Assembly: GCA_009176605.1 (NCBI GenBank)
Contig: SEYY01022763.1
Location: forward strand, 1-22,500
Source of the DNA: Armadillidium nasatum
Lineage: Eukaryota > Arthropoda > Malacostraca > Isopoda > Armadillidiidae
Direction of reading: 5' to 3'
DNA: 22,500 nucleotides
This document shows positions 1-10,593 of this stretch, one piece after another (the stretch's first letter is position 1; each line of letters opens with the position of its first letter). Under the pieces are notes generated by a model that searched no databases, was not told the origin of the DNA, and was given only the letters and a program-made list of their open reading frames with translations. Made by a program: the position numbers and the translations under genes.

Positions 1-635
1 ATGCTCTTGGATCAACCATTTTTATATTGGTATAACAATAGGCTTTAAAATTACCTTGAAGTCCTTTTCGGCAATTTTTATAATGACAACTCATTAAATT
101 TATTTGATGTTTTTTACTTTCCTCATGAATTTTAAGATTTAGAACGCTTTTATTACATAGTGAACATAATTTCTTTTTAAGTTTTGATAATGAGAAGGGT
201 AATAATTGATTTGTATTTCTAATATGTTTATTACTTTTTTCATGAATTTAAAAATTTTTAATATTAGTATTACAGATCTCACAAGTTGTCATTTTATTAT
301 AGATTTTTTTATTATAAGTCAATTTTTTTCAACTTTCTCAGATCTTGCATTTTATTATAGATTTTTTTATTATAAGTCAATTTCGAATTTTCAACTTTCT
401 CAGATCTTGCCATTTTATTATAGATTTTTTTATTATAAGTCAATTTCGAATTTTCGTTATTCATCTCTGATTTTAAAAAAGGAGATAATTTTTCTTCTAA
501 ATCTTTTATTCTTCTTGAAAATCGTTCTTTATCTAAAATTACAGAAGTTAGCTCATCATTTGTTCTATCATAATTATCCATCTCAAAAATGTAATTATTT
601 TGTGAAAAGGTAACTTTCTTTTTATATTTGTTCAT
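1..635 (-). pseudogene. Broken gene of unknown family with C2H2-like fingers; runs off the window start
   Basis: On the minus strand an ATG at 635 opens a 107-residue frame ending at 312. It begins with a Lys-rich stretch and KKVTFSQNN, then has a charged, helix-prone segment (RRIKDLEEKL) that could form a short coiled coil. It ends in a twice-repeated segment, ENSKLTYNKKIYNKM. Below 310 another frame continues with two finger-like units, CEICN...IHEKSNKH and CSLCNKSV...IHEESKKH, then CHYKNC and a region rich in Lys and Tyr running to base 1. The first finger has an in-frame stop. The tandem duplication at 291-455 separates the two halves and changes frame, so this copy cannot make the full product. 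I do not recognise the family. CxxC...HxxSxKH spacing resembles U1-type or C2H2 fingers, and a mobile-element origin is possible but unproven. The 135-residue plus-strand frame over the same DNA looks like a shadow. Confidence 0.5.
291..455. repeat. Tandem duplication, three units of about 45-63 bp
   Basis: Three successive units start at 291, 349 and 412 with attttattatagatttttt and continue with a shared attataagtcaattt. The first two end in caactttctcagatcttgc; the third diverges after about 44 bases. Unit 1 lacks five bases present in unit 2, so the array is not a multiple of three throughout and shifts the minus-strand frame. A related single copy, gatttttttattataa, lies near 1929-1944. 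Confidence 0.85.
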
Positions 636-720
636 TTTTATTCCTTATTTATTATAGGAAAAATAAAAAAAAGTATTATTTTTCTTAAACTCATCAAGTT
701 CTTCAATTTTACTCTTATGC

Positions 721-1227
721 AAATTTTCTCTATCTTTTGTATTTTTTAAAATTATCTTTAATAACTTTTTTCCTAATAAAACTACCTTAAAAATAATAAC
801 AAATTCGAATTCCTCGGGCTTGATAAGCTATAAATTTATGCCTTATTTTTTTCTCTATCTTACGTAGAACCGAATATTCATGTTTTTTAAAATTGAAAAT
901 GTATTTTTCAAATCCGTAGATTTTTTTCAGAACTTCCAGATCTTCCAGGAAAGTTAATTCTGGAACGAAAAAGTGGGTTTAAAAGCCCGAATTTGGAAAT
1001 TTTTTTCATGATTCATATGTAGAATAATTAAATTCGAAAAGTTGTCGGAGCAGATTTTCTCTATCTTTTATATTTTCCAAGTTATATTAAATAAGTTATC
1101 TTCCTGAGCTACCTATCTTAAAAATAATTACAAATTTGGAATCCTCGTTCTCGAAAACCTATAAATTGATACCTCATTTATCTCTATATCTTTTGTAGAG
1201 CCGAATATTCACATTTAAAAAAAATTC
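721..1227. repeat. Direct repeat, two copies about 180 bp long, period about 328 bp
   Basis: Copy 1 (about 721-905) and copy 2 (about 1050-1227) share in order: attttctctatctttt, cttaaaaataat-acaaattNgaat-cctcg, a block around ctataaattNat, ctctat, and the end block gtagaNccgaatattca followed by an A-rich run. They differ by scattered substitutions and small indels, so this is an old duplication. The spacer 906-1049 is unique. No coding frame is convincing on either strand. Confidence 0.8.
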
Positions 1228-1235
1228 ATTGTAAA

Positions 1236-1296
<61 letters not shown>

Positions 1297-1298
1297 TA
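1236..1298. repeat. (ATT)n microsatellite
   Basis: About 20 uninterrupted ATT units. A second (ATT)n run lies at 1350-1393. Confidence 0.97.
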
Positions 1299-1338
1299 GT
1301 CATTCCAACAGTGACGTCATATTTTTCTTCTTGTCTTT

Positions 1339-1347
1339 GTTTTGCTC

Positions 1348-1397
<50 letters not shown>

Positions 1398-1550
1398 GAC
1401 CGCTTCAAGCGGTCGATGAGACTACCACTACCACAACAACTGCAATTACTCAGTCAAATCTTCTTATCATTCTTTGCTCTTTATTACGTTCATATATCTG
1501 TTTACATTAACGAATACACATGTACAACATTCGACCGCTTCAAGCGGTCG
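1339..1550. repeat. Two-copy direct repeat with period about 135 bp, each ending in the same GC palindrome
   Basis: Copy 1 begins tttgctctttatta at 1339 and carries the (ATT)n array 1350-1393. It ends with the 19-bp palindrome CGACCGCTTCAAGCGGTCG at 1397-1415. Copy 2 begins tttgctctttatta near 1475 and ends with the identical 19-mer at 1532-1550. The palindrome can fold as a 7-bp stem CGACCGC with a TTCAA loop. Sequence between the shared ends is otherwise different. Confidence 0.75.
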
Positions 1551-1578
1551 CTTTCCTATCCGATTTCTTTTATAAAAA

Positions 1579-1653
1579 AGGACCGTACAGGTATTGAACC
1601 CGAGATCTATGAATCTTGAGCCTGTTATTATAACCAATACACCACAGTGACTC
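1579..1653 (-). repeat. tRNA-like sequence (possible SINE head or tRNA pseudogene)
   Basis: Read on the minus strand, TGGTGTATTGGTTA (1631-1644) resembles a Pol III A box and GGTTCAATACC (1590-1600) resembles a B box, at tRNA-like spacing. A run of five T follows soon after. The acceptor stem does not pair well and I cannot define a reliable anticodon, so a functional tRNA is unlikely. It lies just upstream, in minus-strand terms, of the twin palindromes and (AAT)n tail, an order that would suit a SINE. Confidence 0.45.
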
Positions 1654-2075
1654 TGATACATTTAAAAAAATACTTCTAGTGTTTCTCAAAATATTCTAAT
1701 ATAGATTTAAACTAATATAACTTCGTTAATATTAATTTTACAAAAAAATTTATAAGTATCAAAAATATGAATTTTTTTATGCCTAAAAAATTAATACTTA
1801 TAAAAATTTTTCCCAGATGCACCTATCTATTTATTTTTTATTTTTCGATAACTAATATTAATTTTACAAAATATTTTATAGATATAAGAAATATAGATCC
1901 TTGTATTCTCTATATAATTTATTCTATAAGATTTTTTTATTATAACTCAATTTCAAGCAAACCAGCAGTGAGCGTGCTCAAGTAATCATTCAGGTTTTTT
2001 TCGGGAAGGGACTCGGAACCTCTAAGCATTCCAACTTCGGAAGTCTCTGTATACTACTTTTAAAAAAACATTGAT
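1654..2075. other. AT-rich non-coding stretch
   Basis: No gene is seen. A short direct repeat, taatattaattttacaaaa, occurs near 1727 and 1853. A local inverted repeat pairs aaaaatttataagta (about 1746) with tacttataaaaattttt (about 1795). Small frames on either strand are low-complexity. Confidence 0.6.
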
Positions 2076-2532
<457 letters not shown>

Positions 2533-2725
2533 ATTATTTAGATACTGCTTTGAAAAAGAAAACGAGGTTAGAAAATAATAAATAATATTTCGACAGTTAT
2601 TATGTTTGTTGGTTTTTATTTTCCACCTTCAGTTTGTTGGTTTCTTTGTTAAATGTTTCTTTTTTGGTAGAATGTATACCAATATTTTGATTAATTTGTC
2701 GACTTGATTTGCTGAAACTGATCAA

Positions 2726-2864
<139 letters not shown>

Positions 2865-2955
2865 AAAGAAGACGGGATTAGAATAAGAAAAAAATAAATA
2901 AATGGAGATGAAAAATTATTGTCTCACGTGTAAAAGCGAATTTTTTTCTTTTAAA

Positions 2956-3025
2956 GGTATCGTGGGATGAAGGATAACATCGCTGTAAGCCTTGCGTAAA
3001 AGTCATACGATCGAGTCTCGAAAAT
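2956..3025 (+). repeat. tRNA-like sequence (possible SINE head)
   Basis: TGGGATGAAGGATAACATC (2963-2981) resembles an A box plus D arm, and CGATCGAGTCTCG (3008-3020) resembles a B box. The next 80 bp are unique, and a (TTA)n-rich tail follows at 3107-3172. Head, body and simple tail is the order expected of a SINE, but I cannot confirm a family from one copy. Confidence 0.45.
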
Positions 3026-3106
3026 TTTTTTCATTTAAAATTAAAAAGTAAATAGTTACTGATGGAAAATGTAGGCACGGAGAACTGTTTAAGCGCAAAC
3101 TAAAAT

Positions 3107-3172
3107 ATTATTATTTTATTATTATTATTATTTATTATTATTATTATTTTATTATTATCATTATTATTATAT
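3107..3172. repeat. Interrupted (ATT)n microsatellite
   Basis: Repeated ATT/TTA units broken by extra T and one C. It may be the tail of the tRNA-like unit upstream. Confidence 0.9.
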
Positions 3173-3223
3173 AATGAAAATTTGTTGTTTACTATTGAAA
3201 CAATCGTCAGATTATAAGATTAT

Positions 3224-3225
<2 letters not shown>

Positions 3226-3267
<42 letters not shown>

Positions 3268-3271
3268 TATA

Positions 3272-3321
<50 letters not shown>
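3226..3321. repeat. (TA)n microsatellite
   Basis: About 95 bp of TA with phase slips near 3260 and 3280. Confidence 0.97.
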
Positions 3322-3323
<2 letters not shown>

Positions 3324-3368
3324 TAACGAGAAGAAATGTATGTGTTCAACAATAACAACAATAATAAC

Positions 3369-3525
3369 AAATGTCTGGGCATAGCGTAAACCCTGGTTTC
3401 CATAGCAGCAAATCTTAGCGCTCACGCCGTGAATACCGCAACCACAGTTGCGGCCGTGAGTATCCCACCGCCGCAGGTCCCGCATCGTCCGCGCGAAGGG
3501 GAGCACCGAACCCCGCGGATATGAA
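3369..3525. repeat. GC-rich island with a hairpin, probably part of a dispersed repeat
   Basis: This block is far richer in G+C than the flanks. It holds a perfect 7-bp stem with a 4-base loop, CCGCAACCACAGTTGCGG (3436-3453), itself flanked by CTCACG and its partner CGTGAG. A minus-strand open frame of 182 residues (3207-3755) crosses it but ends in Tyr-Ile microsatellite translation and matches no family I know, so I do not call it a gene. Confidence 0.45.
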
Positions 3526-3621
3526 AGAAAAAACAAAACATCAAAGTCTATTCTACGCCAGCAACCAAAAAAGTCTGAAATTTGAATTGTAAATACAACT
3601 ATTTCATTTTTTCTATACCAA

Positions 3622-3693
3622 GTTCCTGTTAGCTCAGTGGGTAGAGTGACAGATTTTAATCCTGGAGACCCGAGATTGAATCTCCAAAAGGTG
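3622..3693 (+). repeat. tRNA-Lys-like sequence (SINE head or tRNA pseudogene)
   Basis: TTAGCTCAGTGGGTAGAGTG (3629-3648) is a near-consensus A box and D arm. An anticodon-arm-like CAGATTTTAATC follows, resembling eukaryotic tRNA-Lys(TTT) with one base lost. GAGATTGAATCTCC (3672-3685) is a T arm with a changed B box. The acceptor stem pairs poorly. Identity to a tRNA is the clearest of the three such sequences here, but the changes argue against a working tRNA. Confidence 0.6.
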
Positions 3694-4145
3694 GTCGAAA
3701 AAATTGTTTTAAGATCGTTCGCTCGTTGGTTTCGGAGTAAGCGTTTGAGTTTCAAGTCAATAGATGGCGTTGGAAAAAGTGACGTGATGAAGGAGAAGTG
3801 ACGTCATCAGAAAGGAAGGCTCTGATTAGTCGGATGAAATAACAGCATCATCATCGCTTAGAAGGTAGAATCGCAGGTTGTGACGTCATCATAGGGTACT
3901 CCACCCCTCATAAGGAAAGAGTTAGAAAGATGTCTAGCATGAAGGAGAAACATGCTAGAAAAATACCCTCAAGCTAGAACGTGAGGCACGCGTCGGCGGC
4001 ATCAAAGGAAAATAAACACACACGGTAACATCAAAGAGGTAAAAGGTAAGAATTAATTAGAAAAACAAGATTAAACCATAGATAAGACGGATTAACAAGA
4101 TCAAATTAAAGATAAGACGAATTATCTGATTAAAACACCTCACAA
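3694..4145. other. Non-coding stretch downstream of the tRNA-like head
   Basis: No gene is seen. Two perfect CRE octamers, TGACGTCA, lie at 3799-3806 and 3881-3888, with a near match at 3779. A hairpin TCTAGCATG...CATGCTAGA has a 9-bp stem at 3933-3941 and 3951-3959. A short tandem of about 36 bp (gataagacg-atta...) lies at 4081-4135. This could be a SINE body, or several unrelated pieces. Confidence 0.45.
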
Positions 4146-4152
4146 AGGTACG

Positions 4153-4243
4153 TGAATTCCCCTCAGGGCATTTCCCCTCATTTCCCCTCAGGGCTCCCCT
4201 CAGGAAAGTGTGCGAATTAGAAATTTGCACAATTTCCCCTCAG
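4153..4243. repeat. Cluster of CCCCTCA(GG) motifs
   Basis: Five copies of CCCCTCA, mostly preceded by TTT or GG and followed by GGG or TTT, occur within 90 bp. No coding meaning is apparent. The minus-strand frame at 4200-4445 has no recognisable domain. Confidence 0.7.
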
Positions 4244-4433
4244 CCAGCCTGTGGAATCGTCTCCTTACTACTGAGGTCGTCATTGGAAAAAGTAACAGTC
4301 GTTGAATCCGCAAGTGCAATGCTTCCAGCATCAAATCCCAGAGGAAATAAAATAAGAAATATAAACTAGAATTATATGGGTAAGGCTGAGGTTTATAGAG
4401 AAGAATGGGTGTTTGTCTGCGCTTACGCATAGG

Positions 4434-5395
4434 TGAATGAAGCAATACAGAAGAGTGTTTTATAAGAAATTTAATGACTGCTTGAGTGTTTTTGAGGCGG
4501 GTATAAATGTGTGCTTACTAGGGGAACTAAACGCGAGGGTTGGTGAGGATAGGTGAGTAGGGGTGGTGTGCTCGTTTGGGGTGGGGGACAGAAATATAAT
4601 TGGGGAAAATCTAGTAGAAGTATGCAATGCGAATAGATTAATGATAGGGAATAATAGTTTGATAAAAAGTTTGAAAAAAATTGACTTGGGATAGTGAGAT
4701 TACTAAATTACAATGTATTAAGAAAAGAATAAGAAATGGATTACTAGATGTGAATGTGTTCAAAGGAACTGCTGAAGGACATCTGATCATTATTTGGTAC
4801 TAACTAAAATTAGAGTAAGAGGAGGCTGGAGGAAGATTGGAGATGCCAGTAGAGTAGTGGAGATTGTGAAAGTGGAAAGATTAAAGGAAGAGGGAGTGGG
4901 GAGCAATTTAGAAGAGATCTTAGTTTTAAGGTGGGAAAGGTAAAAGGGAGTGCGGTTGAGGGAGTGGAAGTGGAATGCTAGAAAGAGCAAGGAATGGATG
5001 AGGGATAAGGAGGGTGGGAGGGAAGGTTAAAAGGAAAGGAAATGAATGATGGTGTGAGGAGGTGAGAGTTGCTGTGAGGGATAAAAAGGTAGCTTTTGAA
5101 AAATGTTTGGTTACAAGAAGATGAGAGGAATGGGAGGCTTATAAAGATAAAAAGAAAATTACTGAAAGAGAGGTAAAAAGAGCGAAAGGAAGTGCAGATG
5201 AAAAATGAATTAACAACATAGTGTGTGTATTTAGAGAATGGAAAAAGATGTTTTGGAAGGAGGTAAATAAGGTAAAGAATATAAGGGAAGCGAGGGGAGA
5301 AGGTATAAAGGGTATAGATGGAGAAATAAGACAGGAAGAGAGAGAGGCTAGAGTAACATGGATGGAGCATCTTAGTAATTTGCTTAAAAGTCCTA
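4434..5395 (+). pseudogene. Decayed non-LTR retrotransposon (LINE): end of APE endonuclease and linker
   Basis: Pieces of a LINE polyprotein follow one another in changing frames. An endonuclease segment near 4450-4560 contains GELNARVGED, which corresponds to the GDLNAR catalytic motif of APE-type endonucleases with Asp replaced by Glu. It is followed by CSFGVGDRNIIGENL and CNANRLMIGN. Near 4775-4830 comes SDH plus YLVLTKIRVRGGW, the usual conserved SDH block. Near 5230-5375 comes a linker, KKMFWKEVNKV then GIKGIDGEI, typical of the region before the reverse transcriptase. The RT itself is absent because the sequence switches to Ty3/gypsy at about 5395. Many stops and frameshifts make it non-functional. 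The clade (CR1/L2/Jockey-like) is inferred only from style. Confidence 0.75.
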
Positions 5396-5916
5396 CTGTA
5401 GTCGATCGCATAAGACGAGCTCTAGAGACACCTTATACAGGTCCCTTCTTGGTTTTTGAGCTCTTCAACCGGTGCTTCAAATTGCACCTTCCAAATGACC
5501 TGTCGGATATAGTCTCTATCGATCGTTTGAAACCAGATTTTGTACCTGCTTCCTCTTCGTCTGCTCCTGCCACATCCGCCTCTACATCCTCAGAGTGTGC
5601 ACCTTCAACTTTCTCTTCTTTATTCGAAGTATCTGCATCCTCTGCTCCTGATAGCCCTCTTGTGGATTCTGTGCAGTGTCTCCTCCTCCTCTGTCAGTTT
5701 TCGTCTACAAACGACCCACTTAAAGTCCTGAAGAAGAGGAGTCCTCGCTTGAAGACGGTTTCGTTTGCTCCAAAACTTGCGTGGACGCTATTATATAAGG
5801 AGGTATCCCCAACTAAACATGCCCAAAACGCACTTAGTGAAGCAACTTTGTCACTTGCTGTAATATCTTGTGAGAAAGTTTCTACTTTTACAGAGTTCCT
5901 TTCATCTCTTTGTTGA
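5396..5916 (+). pseudogene. 3' end of a Ty3/gypsy pol: integrase C-terminal domain and tail
   Basis: The frame changes character at about 5395, in the middle of a single 231-codon frame that starts in the LINE linker. From there it reads RRALETPYTGPF, then FKLHLPN and VSIDRLKPDFV. These are the hallmarks of the integrase C-terminal (chromo-like or SH3-like) fold of metavirid pol, whose usual form is PYDGPF...VSIDRLKPA. A long Ser/Ala/Pro-rich tail follows, with VSFAPKL near the end and a stop at 5914-5916. The reverse transcriptase, RNase H and integrase core are missing upstream, so this is a 5'-truncated relic joined to a LINE relic. Confidence 0.75.
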
Positions 5917-7094
<1,178 letters not shown>

Positions 7095-7099
7095 ATCAG

Positions 7100-7202
7100 G
7101 TGCTCTGAACCATTCATTACAATTTTTGATGGAGGTAGATTAGGGACTCATATATGTCAGTTTATGAGCATTCTCATATTTAAGATTGATTTTGGTCTTC
7201 GA
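7100..7202 (+). CDS. GT11 fucosyltransferase-like gene, exon with the GGRLG motif
   Basis: Reading with one base left from an unseen upstream exon, this 103-bp exon gives 34 residues. They start [20 protein letters not shown] and end IDFGLR. The GGRLG...CQF pattern is the N-terminal motif of GT11 enzymes (usual form GRLGNQM), which transfer fucose from GDP-fucose to galactose in the Golgi. Here Asn-Gln of that motif is replaced by Thr-His. The 5' boundary follows tgatatcag (AG at 7098-7099) and the 3' boundary is CGA then gtaagt. The phase at the 3' end is 0 and matches the next exon. No start codon, cytosolic tail or membrane anchor is visible, so upstream exons lie beyond the (TA)n tract or outside the window. 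I recognise the family, not the orthologue. Confidence 0.8.
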
Positions 7203-7337
7203 GTAAGTATTAAATATGTCATTTTAAATCTAACTAATAGAGTAAATCTGAAATTGAAGAATCTGGAATAAATTTAATAGACTAATGGGAAAAAAGTAAA
7301 TTATTATACTAATTACATACAGATTTTAAATTTACAG
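7203..7337 (+). other. Short intron of the GT11 gene
   Basis: A 135-bp GT-AG intron, with donor gtaagt and acceptor tttacag. The reading frame is phase 0 on both sides. Confidence 0.8.
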
Positions 7338-7825
7338 GTTGCAATTTCGACCAAAATGTTAAAGCAACTTACATTACTCTTTGAGGATGTTCCAGCTTTT
7401 GTTTTACCTCATCCTTGTTTTGAGCATTCAAATGATTCCAATTTTACAACTAACTTTGTGAATATGTATGAGAAATTTAGTGGAAACGGAAATATAAGTA
7501 TACTATCAGAAGGGATAAGAATTACTCCAAGACAAAATACACAGAAATACAAAAACTATATACCGAATTATACTTGTAATATTGATTATCTAATAAAGTA
7601 TCGTAAACATTTTCAGTCTACTTTAAAATTCAGAGAAGATTTAAAAAAGAAAGCTCAATTCATTTTGGATGAAGCTTTGAAGGAAAAGAATTTCAGTCGC
7701 GACCAAGGACCGTTAATTAGCGTCCACGTCAGGAGAAAAGACTACATGGAATTTGCAAAGTCTCACAAAGTTTACTATCCTTCAATTAACTATTACAACA
7801 AAGCAATCAACTTCTACTCTCAGAA
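7338..7825 (+). CDS. GT11 fucosyltransferase-like gene, large central exon with HxRRxD
   Basis: The exon opens in phase 0 with VAISTKM and runs 162 codons plus two bases. It carries VHVRRKDYMEF; HVRRKD at 7725-7742 is GT11 motif I (HxRRxD), whose arginines bind GDP-fucose. It is followed by YYNKAINFYSQ, equivalent to the helix before the VxSDD strand in the family. The preceding part (TPRQNTQKYKNYI and the Lys-rich FREDLKKKAQFILDEALKEK) fits the family layout. I end the exon at AA before gtaagatt. Without splicing, the frame would stop at once at 7827-7829, just short of the conserved VxSDD segment. The two leftover bases join the first base of the exon at 14975 to make a codon. No stop or frameshift occurs across the exon, in contrast to every transposon relic nearby. 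Confidence 0.88.
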
Positions 7826-7867
7826 GTAAGATTCTTATGATAAAATTTTGTTCTTTTATTAGCTCTA

Positions 7868-8023
<156 letters not shown>

Positions 8024-8189
8024 ATCTTTATTCATTTCTACAGTTACAAGAGTTTTCCAACAAAAATAGTATACTTTATTTTTATTAATACAAAACTGAA
8101 ATGGCCTTCTTGGGGCACGAACTCGTCCTTTGAGCCCAATAAATTAATTAATACAAAATGAATATGTAATTTACAAAATCATTTGATGT

Positions 8190-8863
8190 CATGGTATCAA
8201 TTTGTAAATTTTTACAAGAAGAGGTAGTGTCACTGTTGAATACATCTATGTTAAGGTCCCCAGCTATTAATGAGATTTCTTTTTTCAATGTGGCACCACA
8301 GATTTTATCGAGTCTTTATGAAATTTTTTCTTTTCCCTTGTCGTGGTCGGTATTGTCCTAATAAATTAACTTCCCTGGACCCTTTCTTGAAGGTCACTGC
8401 AAGTGACTCTATATCCGCATTAACAACTGATATTATTCTTTTGCTTTAAGTCCCTTTTTAATACACACTGATATTCCATTTCCTCTTTTTTCTTTGCGAT
8501 AAGCACTAAACAGGTCATAGACAGGAAGGAAAAATTGGTCTTTGTCATAATCTTTCAGGTATATCTCTGTAAGAACTATACCAGAGAAGCGAAACCGAAA
8601 GTGGAAAGTAGGTTTGTTAAGTCTTCATGGTGTTTCGGAAAATTCCTGATGATTAGACATTTTAACTTGAAACACTCAGAGTCTTTATACAGATTGTTTA
8701 ATTCACTGGGTAGAAGGTGGGGACAGGATTTAATGCTTGGGTTATCAGATGGATTTTCAATGTTGCCAACAGACATTGTGTGCGTACGAGATTTCAAAAT
8801 GTTGTATGTTAGATTTGTGAAGCAAGTATTTAATTTACAATAAAGGAGATATTTGCTAGTCAT
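8190..8863 (-). pseudogene. Decayed LINE endonuclease domain, antisense in the GT11 intron
   Basis: Reading the minus strand from 8863, a 95-codon frame contains LKCLIIRNFPKHHEDLTNLL, the opening of an APE-type endonuclease (usual form N.RSL.K..DEL..LL). After a frameshift near 8575 it continues with LTEIYLKDYDKDQFFLPVYD and LFSAYRKEKRGNGISVCIKK, equivalent to the LTETWL...GY...R..RGGGV.I block that includes the catalytic Glu. Later pieces include SLAVTFKKG and, at 8233-8262, AGDLNIDVFN with the GDLN catalytic motif. Several frameshifts and stops make it dead. No ORF1 or RT is seen. It lies opposite to GT11, and the clade (CR1- or Jockey-like) is an inference. The overlapping plus-strand frame at 8535-8843 looks like a shadow. 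Confidence 0.75.
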
Positions 8864-9039
8864 GGAAATGTGGGCAGTAAATATTTTTTATAAACCAAGT
8901 TGTACAATTAAATTTAGAATTTAGATTTATTTAATAAGAGGTGTGAATATGGCTCAAACGCAAAGGTGTGCGGCGTAGCGTCAATTGCCTCTAGTATTGT
9001 ATGGTTCATTACTAAAATGTTCGATTTATAATTTAAAAG
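8864..9039. other. Non-coding intron sequence
   Basis: Ordinary AT-rich DNA with no feature I can support. Confidence 0.5.
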
Positions 9040-10117
9040 AGAAAAGTAATCGAGAAAGGAAGAGTGGTCGGGAACGTATATAAAAAAAGGAAATTTGTGG
9101 GAAAGAAAAGCACAGAATGTGTGAAGGGGAAATAGAGAGGGGCAATCAAGAAGGGGAGGGAGAGAAAGAGGAGGAGAGGTATTAAAAAGGGGATAGAAAA
9201 AGAAAGGGAACGAGTAAGAGAAAAGAGAAACAGTGAGAGAGAGAGAGAGAGGAGCATAAGAATGAGGTTGAGAGACAAAAAGGAAAAACGAGAAAGGAAA
9301 CAAAGAAAAAGAAAGAGACAAAAAATTTGAGAAGGAGAGAGAAATAGAGGAAAAAAGAAAGCGAGGAAGAGAAAGAGAAGGAGAGAAGGAAAGAGAGAGC
9401 CAAGGAAGAAAACAGAGTGAGGGAGAGAGAGAGAAAAGAGAAAGAGAAAGGAAAATAGAATAAAGAAAGAGAAAACATGAGGGAAAGAGAAAAGGAAAGA
9501 AAGAGAAAGAGAGGGAAAATTAAAAAGGGAAAAGAGAGAGAGAAGAGAGAATTAAAAGAAGAATAAGAAAGGAGAGGAGAAATAGAATAAAAAGTATAAT
9601 GTGAGACAAAGTAATATTTATAGAGGGAAAAATGAGGAAAAAAGTAGAAACAGAGAGAGAGAAAGATAAAAAGGAAAAACAGAAACAGAGACAAAATCAG
9701 AAAGAGAGAGAGGGAGGGAGATAAAAAGAGAAGGAGAGAAAGAGGGAAAAGCAGAGAGAGAGAGAGAGGTGAAGAGATAGAAAAAGAGAAAAGAAAGAGA
9801 GAGAGAAAGATAGAGAGAAACAGAGAAGAGGAGAATCAGAGAGAGAGATAGAAGGAAAAGAGAAGGAGAGAAAGAGGGAAAAGATGAAACAGGGAGAGAG
9901 AGAGAAAAAAAGAAGTGAAGGAGAGAAAGAGATAAAAGCAAAAACAGATTGAAAGATAAGGAAAAAAAGAAGAGAAGAGAAGGAGTGAAAGAAGGAAAAG
10001 TAGAAACAGAGAAAGAGGGTAAATATAAAGAGAAAAAGAGAAGAGAGTAAGAGAAAGAGGGAAAGCAGAGAGAGATAGAAAAAAAGAGAGAAAGAGGGAA
10101 TGCAGAGAGAGTTAGAG

Positions 10118-10202
<85 letters not shown>

Positions 10203-10250
10203 GAGGATAATATGAGAGAAAAGTAGAAACAGAGAGAGAGAAAGATTGAT
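9040..10250. repeat. Purine-rich tract of 1.2 kb, including perfect (GA)n at about 10120-10194
   Basis: The plus strand is overwhelmingly A and G for about 1.2 kb, built from degenerate GAGA, GAAA and GGGAAA words. It ends in about 37 perfect GA units. The Ser/Leu/Phe-rich minus-strand frames here are translations of this low-complexity DNA and not genes. In the GT11 transcript this would be a purine-rich stretch. Confidence 0.95.
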
Positions 10251-10420
10251 AAGTGAGGCTTAGTGAAGTAGTAGCTCTTTCTACAAATACTGGCTCACCT
10301 AATTCATCATGCATAGCGCATCCCAGCATCATCAACACTCTTATCTTCATGCATCGAGGAATCTGGAGAAGTATGTATAGAAAGCTCTGAGTCATGAGAT
10401 ACCGGTTTAGTTGACTGAAG

Positions 10421-10423
<3 letters not shown>

Positions 10424-10510
<87 letters not shown>
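10424..10510. repeat. (TA)n microsatellite
   Basis: About 86 bp of uninterrupted TA. Confidence 0.97.
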
Positions 10511-10514
<4 letters not shown>

Positions 10515-10593
10515 TGTATGTCTAGACTTTCAGGGTATTCCAGATCAATTAGTCAAGCAAAAATAGCAATCTGCTCAATTTCTTTCAATTGCA

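Noticed and set aside
206..613. 135-codon plus-strand frame with repeated YYRFFYYKSISNF
   Set aside because: The repeats are the tandem duplication read on the other strand. The minus strand has better coding evidence.
3622..3693. Functional tRNA-Lys gene
   Set aside because: Acceptor stem pairing is poor, the anticodon loop appears to lack a base and the B box is changed.
3207..3755. 182-codon minus-strand frame
   Set aside because: It crosses a (TA)n array and a tRNA-like sequence and shows no known domain.
4978..5411. Overlapping minus-strand frames rich in Ser, Phe and Leu
   Set aside because: They are antisense to the recognisable LINE linker and reflect its purine-rich codons.
8914..10395. 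Several minus-strand frames rich in Ser, Leu and Phe that look like membrane proteins
   Set aside because: They translate the complement of a purine-rich low-complexity tract; three frames are open at once, as expected of such DNA.
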